This document shows positions 14,116 to 20,094 of a stretch of 20,094 nucleotides of DNA, in pieces. How positions within the stretch are numbered: the stretch's first letter is position 1; each line of letters opens with the position of its first letter. Under the pieces are notes generated by a model, which was given only the letters and a program-made list of their open reading frames with translations, was not told the DNA's origin and ran no database searches. Origin of the DNA: CAYNNP01 sp964398215 (GTDB taxonomy: Bacteria > Planctomycetota > Planctomycetia > Pirellulales > Pirellulaceae); assembly GCA_964398215.1 (NCBI GenBank), contig CAYNNP010000117.1, positions 1 through 20,094 of the forward strand, written 5' to 3'. The position numbers and the translations under genes were made by a program.

Positions 14116-15459
14116 CTACAGCTGCGTCAATCGGCCTTTACTATCGCCGATAGAATCGATGGGCGTTCCCATCACATCCAGCATCGAGAGGAACAAGTTG
14201 CCCATTGGCGTTTCGTCTTTCAACTTTATCAATCGATTCGTCTCAATCTTGCCGCCCGCGTTACCCGCCAACAAGATGGGAAGGTCATCGTGGCGATGCC
14301 GGTTTCCATCGCTAAGCCCACTGCCGTACAAGACCATCGATTGGTCAAGCAGCGTGCCGTCACCATCAGAAATCGAATCGAGTTTTTGCAGAAAGTATGC
14401 GTATTGCTCGACAAGGTACTCATCGACTTTTTGGATTTTGCTAACCGTATCCTTCTTGTTGCGGTGATGGCTCATCGAGTGGTGGGCATCCTTCACGCCA
14501 ACCTCGGTGTAGCGACGGTTTCCGCCCGCGTTGTCCAGCATGAATGTTGCGATTCGTGTCGTATCGGTTTGAAATCCAACGGCCATCATGTCGAACATCA
14601 ATCGCGCGCGTTCGCGGAACGATTCAACTCGCCCAAACGGGATCTCGATGTCCGGCAAAGCCGCCTGATCTTCAGTTTCAACACGAGCGATTCGCCTTTC
14701 GATTTCACGGACGCTTGTAAAGTACTCATCAAGTTTACGTTTGTCCGACTTTCCAACGCGGCCCATGATCTTTTCCGCATCGCGGCGGACAACGTCCAAG
14801 ATACTTTTTCGTACCAAGTTTCGTTTTCGACGCTCACCCGCTTCGCCTCGCCCAAACATCCGATCGAAAACAGCGCGCGGCGTCGTTTCCTTTGGCATCG
14901 GTGTCGTCTCGTTGCGCCAGGAAATGTTGGACGAGTACGCACAGCTATATCCTGAATCACAGCTACCGGCATTGCGACTGGGTTCTAGCCCAAGTTCAAT
15001 GGACGGCAATGCGGTTTCGCTTGCCAACGCGTTTGCGGCAACTTGATCTACAGAAATCCCTAGCTGAATATTACTGCTGGACTTCAATGGCCTTGCTGCA
15101 GTTAAGAATGGTGCCGCACAGCGGGCGTGATCTCCGGCACCATCTTTATGCGATCGCCCATTGTCGTGGGCAAGACCCTCGACCACATTCACCTTGGATT
15201 TGATCGGCGCGATCGACTTCAGCGTTTTTGACAGTTGCCAATTTCGCTCATCGCCCGTCGGCTTCCAGTCGGGAACGATCACACCGTTGGGAACAAAGAC
15301 AAATGCCATGCGCACAGGTCGACTGGTCGCCTCTGCTGCAAAGGCACTCTTTGCGTACGGCGTCATCGCTTCGAGTAGCGGCAATCCCAGCGATGCACTG
15401 GCACCACGAAGAACCGTGCGACGGGAGATCATGCCACTTTGTTTTTTCGTATTGGTCAT
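14116..15459 (-). CDS. DUF1552 family protein, Tat-exported
   Basis: DUF1552 proteins are exported proteins of unknown function that are abundant in planctomycetes. The product has 447 residues from the ATG at 15459, which has TAGGA about 7 bases ahead; a TTG at 15465 is also open. The twin-arginine signal reads SRRTVLRGASASLGLPLLEAM (Arg13-Arg14). Family landmarks follow: VFVPNGVIVPDWKPTG, VVEGLAHDN, the DHARCAAPFLTAARP segment, YSCAYSSNISWRNETTP, VREIERRIARVE, GVKDAHHSMSHH and LYGSGLSDGNRHRHDDLPILLAG. The start is 9 bases after the stop of the cytochrome-type gene, so the two are one operon. The last segment resembles the alkaline phosphatase-like fold of the related DUF1501 group, an analogy only. 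Confidence 0.93.
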   Translation of the reverse strand: MTNTKKQSGMISRRTVLRGASASLGLPLLEAMTPYAKSAFAAEATSRPVRMAFVFVPNGVIVPDWKPTGDERNWQLSKTLKSIAPIKSKVNVVEGLAHDNGRSHKDGAGDHARCAAPFLTAARPLKSSSNIQLGISVDQVAANALASETALPSIELGLEPSRNAGSCDSGYSCAYSSNISWRNETTPMPKETTPRAVFDRMFGRGEAGERRKRNLVRKSILDVVRRDAEKIMGRVGKSDKRKLDEYFTSVREIERRIARVETEDQAALPDIEIPFGRVESFRERARLMFDMMAVGFQTDTTRIATFMLDNAGGNRRYTEVGVKDAHHSMSHHRNKKDTVSKIQKVDEYLVEQYAYFLQKLDSISDGDGTLLDQSMVLYGSGLSDGNRHRHDDLPILLAGNAGGKIETNRLIKLKDETPMGNLFLSMLDVMGTPIDSIGDSKGRLTQL

Positions 15460-15468
15460 ACTCAAATC

Positions 15469-17862
15469 CTACCCTGAATTCGGCAGCTGGTAATACTGAA
15501 AAGGTCGGCTCTTCGCGATCTCCAGAATCAGATCCTTCCAGCGATAGCCTTTTTTACGTGTTTTATCTGCAATTTCGTCGACGGTGCACCGATCCAAAGG
15601 CGTCAACTCCCGCCCAATCGCGAAAGTCAGCAGACGCTCAATAGTCGTTTTTGCAAATGCATCCTGCTCGGTTTTGCTTAGCATCTCACTCAACTCTAGA
15701 GCGCCGTCAAATTTTCTTCCGCCGGGGATCACACCCGTTGCATCGACTCCATCGGGGCGGAATCGGCCAATCGCGTCATACTGCTCCAGGCCAAAACCCA
15801 ATTGATCCATGACCTTATGGCACGAAGCACAAGTGGCAGAAGCACGATGCAACTCCAACTGCTCGCGAAGTGACGCGTGCTGCGACGCCGTTTTCGTTTC
15901 CTCTAACTCGGGAACTCCCGGTGGTGGATCCGGTGGCGGCGTGCCAAGAATGTTTTGCAAAATCCACTTGCCGCGTTTCACTGGCGACGTTCGATTCGGG
16001 TTGCTGGTAAGTGTCAGTACGCTGGCGTGCGAGAGAATGCCGCGGCGTTTTGTACCGGCCAGCGACACCCGCTGAAACCCATCGGAATGTTTGATGCCGT
16101 AGTGCTTGGCAAGTGCTTTGTCGACGAAAGTAAAATCCGCCGTTAGTAGTTCAGCGACCGGGCGATTTTTACGAACACTATGAATGAACAGCATTTCTGT
16201 TTCGCGCTGCATCGACGACAGCAGTTTTGGATCAAAATCTTTGAAGTGATCCGTGTCTGCCTCATGGACCTCTAAGTTTCGTAGTCCAAGCCACTGGGCT
16301 GCGAACTGAGTCGCCAACGCATCTGAACGTTTGTCGTCGATCATCCGCCTGACTTGGTATTCCAAGCTCTTGTCGATTCGCGAACGCTGTGCCTCGCTTA
16401 GCAAGCTATTGTCCGGCGTGCTTGACCAAATGAAATAGGCAAGTCGAGTTGCAATTTGAAAGTCAGTCAATCGTTGGTCAACTTGGCCTTTCTTCGGCTT
16501 CCAATCTTTCGGAGGCGATTCAACGCGAAACAAAAACCGCGGAGAGCAAAGCATGGCACTAATCGCGACCTGCATGCCACGAGTAAATGATTCGTCACGA
16601 TCGGTAACCTCCTTGACCAATCGAGTGTAGGGCTCAACATCTGCATCGTCGATGTTTACCCGAAACGCTCGACGCAATAACGGCTTCAGGCAATCGCGAG
16701 CAGCTGGTTCAACATCGTTCGCACGATACGATTGCCGTTTCAGGATCTCGAATTGCTTGGGCGGATACGCTTCCGGGGGAATACGTTTCGGGCCATTGAT
16801 TTCGACTTCGCGAATCATGAATGAAAAGCGTTTGGTATCAAGACTTTTCGCTACCTTCAGTGGTACTCCGATCTGCTTGCGAGTCCCGTCAATGTCTTTT
16901 GCATTCACATCGATCCGTGACTTACCGTTAACGAGCTTGGTGTCCTCGGATGACGCTTTGACGACGATCTGTTGTTTGCCTTTTTTGAGTTCCGCGTTGA
17001 ACTCGAACCGGACGGAACTACCGCCACCGCCGTAGTACATCAATTTTCCGTTGCCAATCAACAGTCCATCAGTTTGGTAGACTCCAACACGCGATGGCTC
17101 ATGATTCTTTTCCGAGTTGCCACCACGAACTTTAAAGCGATAGGAACCAGGATGAGGAACGTTGATTTCAAACCAGACAAAACTTTTCGCGTCCAGGAAC
17201 CGTCCGCTGAATCGACCGGTTTGTGATTTCCCCACCACAGCCATCTGCTCGGCTGGAATCTCTGTATCCAGTCTGGCAATCGATTTTGGATCGATGATAA
17301 CTCGCGAAGCCACGTATTCGGCAGCGTCCAAGTATTTTTCGATCATCGTTGGTGTCAGTGAAAGCACATCACCGTTGTTGTCGAACCCACCGCCTACTTC
17401 ATCCGATGGAAAATCAGCTGCCGGTTTTAGATCCAGACCGAACAGATCGCGAATCGTGTGGTTGTATTCAGCACGATTCATTCGCCGAGCCGTCACGCGT
17501 CCTGGTCGTGGGGTCAGGTCACAAGACACTGAATACAAAGCGTCTTCGAGCAGGCGGACCAATTTTTTGCGTTCGTCATCGGTTGGCAGATCGGAATCTT
17601 CGGGCGGCATAGCACCAAACCGAACCATGTCCAAAACCCGTTTCATCGAAGAACGACTTTCGCTGCTGGACAGATCTGCGAATGTGTCAAGGTTCAGTTC
17701 GCCTTCTTGCGAATCGGCGTTGTGACAGTCTGCACAGAACTTTTGCATCAGCGGCCAGCCATCTGTAACCCATCGCCCTTTGTTTTTATCGGGAGCGTCA
17801 TCTGCAATGGCGACAGGTGCGACACTGGCAACAAGCAACAGAACGATCAATCGATCGATCAC
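15469..17862 (-). CDS. Secreted PSCyt1/DUF1587/DUF1592/DUF1588/DUF1585 protein
   Basis: A large planctomycete cytochrome-type protein of 797 residues with a signal peptide (1-20, ending VAPVAIA) and GTG start. Domains in order: PSCyt1 with a haem c motif CADCH (43-47) and the AMPP motif near 84; DUF1587 (RRMNRAEYNHTIRDLFG, 126-142); a beta-rich middle part (about 210-360) with WFEINVPHPGSYRFKVRGG that looks like a carbohydrate-binding module; DUF1595 (LLRRAFR near 395); DUF1592 (about 435-580); DUF1588 (RRGILSHASVLTLTSNPNRTSPVKRG, 606-631) with a second haem motif CASCH (678-682); and DUF1585 at the C-terminus. It is followed by the DUF1552 gene in one operon. The two CxxCH sites suggest electron transfer in the periplasm. 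The substrate is unknown. Confidence 0.94.
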   Translation of the reverse strand: MIDRLIVLLLVASVAPVAIADDAPDKNKGRWVTDGWPLMQKFCADCHNADSQEGELNLDTFADLSSSESRSSMKRVLDMVRFGAMPPEDSDLPTDDERKKLVRLLEDALYSVSCDLTPRPGRVTARRMNRAEYNHTIRDLFGLDLKPAADFPSDEVGGGFDNNGDVLSLTPTMIEKYLDAAEYVASRVIIDPKSIARLDTEIPAEQMAVVGKSQTGRFSGRFLDAKSFVWFEINVPHPGSYRFKVRGGNSEKNHEPSRVGVYQTDGLLIGNGKLMYYGGGGSSVRFEFNAELKKGKQQIVVKASSEDTKLVNGKSRIDVNAKDIDGTRKQIGVPLKVAKSLDTKRFSFMIREVEINGPKRIPPEAYPPKQFEILKRQSYRANDVEPAARDCLKPLLRRAFRVNIDDADVEPYTRLVKEVTDRDESFTRGMQVAISAMLCSPRFLFRVESPPKDWKPKKGQVDQRLTDFQIATRLAYFIWSSTPDNSLLSEAQRSRIDKSLEYQVRRMIDDKRSDALATQFAAQWLGLRNLEVHEADTDHFKDFDPKLLSSMQRETEMLFIHSVRKNRPVAELLTADFTFVDKALAKHYGIKHSDGFQRVSLAGTKRRGILSHASVLTLTSNPNRTSPVKRGKWILQNILGTPPPDPPPGVPELEETKTASQHASLREQLELHRASATCASCHKVMDQLGFGLEQYDAIGRFRPDGVDATGVIPGGRKFDGALELSEMLSKTEQDAFAKTTIERLLTFAIGRELTPLDRCTVDEIADKTRKKGYRWKDLILEIAKSRPFQYYQLPNSG

Positions 17863-18463
17863 AAGAGATTCTCGTAATTGGTGGCGGGACTTGCAGGCAT
17901 TGCAAGCGGGATGGGGAGCCTTGATTGTAACTCAAATGCAAAGATTTTTCATCAGCAAACACCACAGCCACAGGGCAAAGCGTTGTTTCAAGCTGAGATG
18001 TCTGAGGAAAATGGTAACCCGACGCGTCTTGAAGTTACGATTCTTCCGCCACCCTCCCGCTTGCGGGAGGGTCGGACGCGGTAGCGGCCGGGGAGGGCCC
18101 TCTCCGGGCCTGAGAGCCCGACTCGCCCGACTCGCCCGCAAGCGGGAGAGTGAAATCTGATGTCACGTTTTCACCTTGGTGGTTTACTTATTCAGATTCG
18201 TTTTTCCTGGTGAAAATCGCACCTTCAAAACTCACGCGTCGGGTTACCAAAAATGACCGCGAATCGAAAACGGATTTGGCCTTATTGCCGAAAGTCTTGG
18301 CGACATCCCCACCGTGTTTTACCGAGAATCCGATTTGCTATGACGCAAACTTGGCCACAAAAAAGACCAGCATCTGTCTTTACACCGCGGTCCTAGCCTT
18401 GTTATTGCTGGAGTGTTCTAACGATTTTTGCTAGCCGATCGATCCGCTATTCGGAGAGTTGTG
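17863..18463. other. 600-base intergenic stretch dominated by repeats
   Basis: Between the cytochrome-type gene (minus) and the small secreted protein gene (plus) I see no supported gene. It holds the 238-bp inverted-repeat-bounded element at 18012-18249. Two frames of 94-126 residues cross the repeats and look accidental. Confidence 0.6.
18012..18249. repeat. 238-bp element bounded by 16-bp inverted repeats
   Basis: TGGTAACCCGACGCGT (18012-18027) and its exact reverse complement (18234-18249) bound 206 bases. Inside is a GC-rich palindrome whose arms, CTCCCGCTTGCGGG (18054-18067) and CCCGCAAGCGGGAG (18135-18148), are also inverse. A 9-base tandem (GCCCGACTC twice, 18116-18133) lies beside the right arm. 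There is no coding potential, so this is a MITE-like or REP-like candidate. A single-base variant of the end sequence recurs at 20075-20090. Confidence 0.7.
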
Positions 18464-18886
18464 ATGTGCACTTCGTTTTTAGCTCTACTGTTGATTGCTG
18501 CCGCTCCCGGCGACGACACTGATTCGTTGTTTCGGCAGCGCGTTGACATGATCGAATTGAATCATTTTGTCGACGAAGAAGGGCGCGAGGTGTTTCAACA
18601 GGTCATTTTTTATGACTGGTCAAAAACGCATAAACGGTTCCACGTTCGCGCATGGAAATTGATCAAGAAACCGTCGCATCTCCCAACGCAGCACTGGAAT
18701 CCAGACTGCTACCAATGCACTTGGCACGAGAAAGATATGCTACGCCAAGTATGGGCTCCGAAGATGCGGGAGACTTGGTCGCAGCGTGACCCTGAAAGGG
18801 CCAACCGAAAACTGCTGCCCGAGGGCCAGCGCATTCCGCTGTGGCCAAAAAAACGCATCGCAGCCAAAGCCGTCACGGCTCGCTAA
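18464..18886 (+). CDS. Small secreted protein of unknown function
   Basis: The product has 140 residues from the ATG at 18464, chosen because GGAGAG lies 7 bases ahead; TTG at 18428 and GTG at 18461 are in frame. It has a signal peptide (MCTSFLALLLIAAAPG) and a compact polar domain with many aromatic residues: FRQRVDMIELNHFVDEEGRE, VIFYDWSKTHKRFHVRAWKLI, a CYQC pair at 82-85, and RETWSQRDPE. The layout reminds me of an uncharacterised protein common in planctomycetes, recalled rather than searched. No catalytic motif is evident. It converges on the glycosyltransferase gene with only 10 bases between stop codons. Confidence 0.78.
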   Translation: MCTSFLALLLIAAAPGDDTDSLFRQRVDMIELNHFVDEEGREVFQQVIFYDWSKTHKRFHVRAWKLIKKPSHLPTQHWNPDCYQCTWHEKDMLRQVWAPKMRETWSQRDPERANRKLLPEGQRIPLWPKKRIAAKAVTAR

Positions 18887-18896
18887 CCTTGGCCCA

Positions 18897-19997
18897 TCAA
18901 CGTTTCGCCAAGCGCAGAAACGCTTGGTCGATCGCATTTGCAGTGCCTGACAATTGCAAAGGCTGAATGTTGGCTTTCGCAATCGATGCACGACCACGCC
19001 GTACATGCTCGTCTTGCAATTCCTGGATCTGGCTAGCTGCTTCGTCGATCGTCTCGTACAAAAATTCGTTCGGCACCAACTCAGGATAGCTCAACCGATT
19101 CGGCAAGACAGGTACCGCGCCAGCATGAATCGCTTCGCAAACAGCGATCCCAAAAAATTCGTGGTCCGCTGTTGAAACAACCACATCCATTTTGCCAAGC
19201 GACTGCCAGTAGCTGTCACGATCTTCCGCGTATTGATCAACGCTAATCAAGTGCTGAAATTTTGCACGGACTGCTTGAAGTTCAGCACACGATTCTTGCC
19301 GTCCGCCAAGCAACACCAGCCGGAACGCAACCCCACGTTCTACCAGCGTCTCTAGCAAACGGAGAAACAAGTCGGGCCGCTTGTCATACTCCCATCGTGA
19401 GACCCATCCGATTGTTAGCTCAGGATTCGCTTCGTTGCGCGGTGGCAAATCGCGGGGCGGTTCGAAGCCCGGCGGAAACACATGGCACTTGTCGCGCAAC
19501 AGCTGAAAGTCGTGAACAGATTTGCTGTCAGGCATCCGCCGCACGAACGATTCACTATGCTCAAGAAAACAGGACAAGTGATGATTGGAGTTGAACCAAT
19601 TTTCGCGTGACGTCAGCGCCGTCAGCAAATTGGTGTAGCCATAATGGAAATCCACCCGAGCGTGAGGTGACGTCGGATACGTCCATTGGCTTTCGTGAAA
19701 ATAAGTGACAATCGGAAGTTGACAAATCTCTGTAAGTCGATTTTGCGCCGCCATGCATCCCAGCCACCCTGGCACGTCTAGCATGTCACTGCAAAGAATA
19801 GCGTCGGGCAAGCCAGCACGTTCGATATGCTGGCTGACCTTTTCAGCAAAGTCCAACGGCGAACATCGCATTCGCCACTTCCAGTGAACAGCAGGCCCGG
19901 TCAGCAGAGTCCATTCATGGCAACTGTTTTGCGCCAAGCCTTCCAAGAACGCTCGGTGGCTACCGCCAAAGTATGGTTCCAACGCAAGAATCTTCAT
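18897..19997 (-). CDS. DUF3524/GT-B glycosyltransferase, tRNA-queuosine mannosyltransferase-like
   Basis: A cytosolic GT-B glycosyltransferase of 366 residues. The N-terminal DUF3524 domain begins MKILALEPYFGGSHRAFLEGL, the hallmark of the GTDC1/QTMAN group, with LCSDMLDVPGWLG (68-80) and YFHESQWTYP (99-108). The C-terminal half has the sugar-nucleotide part of GT4 enzymes: VSRWEYDKRPDLF (199-211, Arg201 and Lys206), the E-x7-E pair in HEFFGIAVCEA (Glu280, Glu288) and PNRLSYPEL (299-307). In animals this family adds mannose to queuosine in tRNA-Asp; for bacterial members the acceptor is not settled as far as I know. The start ATG at 19997 is clear from the family start. It is convergent with the small secreted gene, and no queuosine gene is nearby. 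Confidence 0.9.
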   Translation of the reverse strand: MKILALEPYFGGSHRAFLEGLAQNSCHEWTLLTGPAVHWKWRMRCSPLDFAEKVSQHIERAGLPDAILCSDMLDVPGWLGCMAAQNRLTEICQLPIVTYFHESQWTYPTSPHARVDFHYGYTNLLTALTSRENWFNSNHHLSCFLEHSESFVRRMPDSKSVHDFQLLRDKCHVFPPGFEPPRDLPPRNEANPELTIGWVSRWEYDKRPDLFLRLLETLVERGVAFRLVLLGGRQESCAELQAVRAKFQHLISVDQYAEDRDSYWQSLGKMDVVVSTADHEFFGIAVCEAIHAGAVPVLPNRLSYPELVPNEFLYETIDEAASQIQELQDEHVRRGRASIAKANIQPLQLSGTANAIDQAFLRLAKR

Positions 19998-20074
19998 GCA
20001 AACAATATTGCAAGACGAAGTAGCTTTCGCCAGTAGTTGTTTGGAGTTGCGCTTTTACGTCAGGCATTGGTTTT

Positions 20075-20090
20075 TGGTAACCCGAAGCGT
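20075..20090. repeat. Third copy of the 16-bp repeat end
   Basis: TGGTAACCCGAAGCGT differs by one base from the end of the 238-bp element at 18012. With its flanks (TTTTT before, GAG after) it matches the right end at 18249-18231, read on the minus strand, even better. The window stops here, so a second element may begin. Confidence 0.65.
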
Positions 20091-20094
20091 GAGA

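Noticed and set aside
17780..18160. 126-residue plus-strand frame leading into the GC-rich palindrome.
   Set aside because: It starts antisense to the cytochrome-type gene and its C-terminal part is translated repeat sequence rich in Arg and Gly.
18012..18249. Insertion sequence bounded by inverted repeats.
   Set aside because: The interior is only 206 bases and encodes no transposase, so it is listed as a repeat element and not as an IS.
18150..18434. 94-residue plus-strand frame between the repeat element and the small secreted protein.
   Set aside because: It crosses the right inverted-repeat end, has no ribosome-binding site and no recognisable domain.

Overview
The window looks like chromosomal DNA from a planctomycete, most likely a Rhodopirellula-like member of the Pirellulaceae. 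The reasons are a large secreted cytochrome-type protein (PSCyt1/DUF1587/DUF1592/DUF1588/DUF1585) next to a Tat-exported DUF1552 protein, a secreted sulfatase, Lgt with an inserted PDZ-like segment, widely spaced genes, and intergenic DNA full of palindromic repeats. The genus is inferred from gene content; no database was searched. A 100-N gap at 6984-7083 shows that this is a draft scaffold.

Layout. 1-4453, minus strand: lgt (lipoprotein maturation), then rfbB, rfbA and an NAD-dependent epimerase, which form a nucleotide-sugar (dTDP-deoxyhexose) run. 4454-6640: a membrane-anchored unknown protein on plus, a DUF2203 protein on minus, a possible 77-residue protein with a strong Shine-Dalgarno on minus, and csrA on plus behind a structured leader. 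6641-7258: tRNA-Glu(TTC) with promoter and terminator, then repeats, the gap and a very long palindrome. 7259-8866, minus: pssA (phosphatidylserine synthase) and a small lipoprotein. 8972-11709, plus: astD-astB, translationally coupled, two steps of arginine succinyltransferase catabolism. 11710-17862, minus: the planctomycete cytochrome-type protein and the DUF1552 protein as an operon, then a sulfatase. 17863-18463: about 600 bases of repeats. 18464-19997: a small secreted unknown protein (plus) facing a DUF3524/GT-B glycosyltransferase (minus) related to the tRNA-queuosine mannosyltransferase family.

How the genes relate. Several concern the cell envelope: Lgt, PssA, the dTDP-sugar genes and the lipoprotein that Lgt would modify. 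The sulfatase, DUF1552 protein and cytochrome-type protein are all exported and all on the minus strand, as is usual for planctomycete polysaccharide and surface metabolism, although the function of the DUF1552/DUF1592 pair is not known. I see no CRISPR array, transposase, phage gene or clear defence system.

The least explained material is intergenic: a 43-bp palindromic repeat in two near-identical copies (a further partial copy lies beside the gap), an 18-bp sequence placed just after two unrelated stop codons, a 238-bp inverted-repeat-bounded element, and a partly duplicated csrA leader segment.
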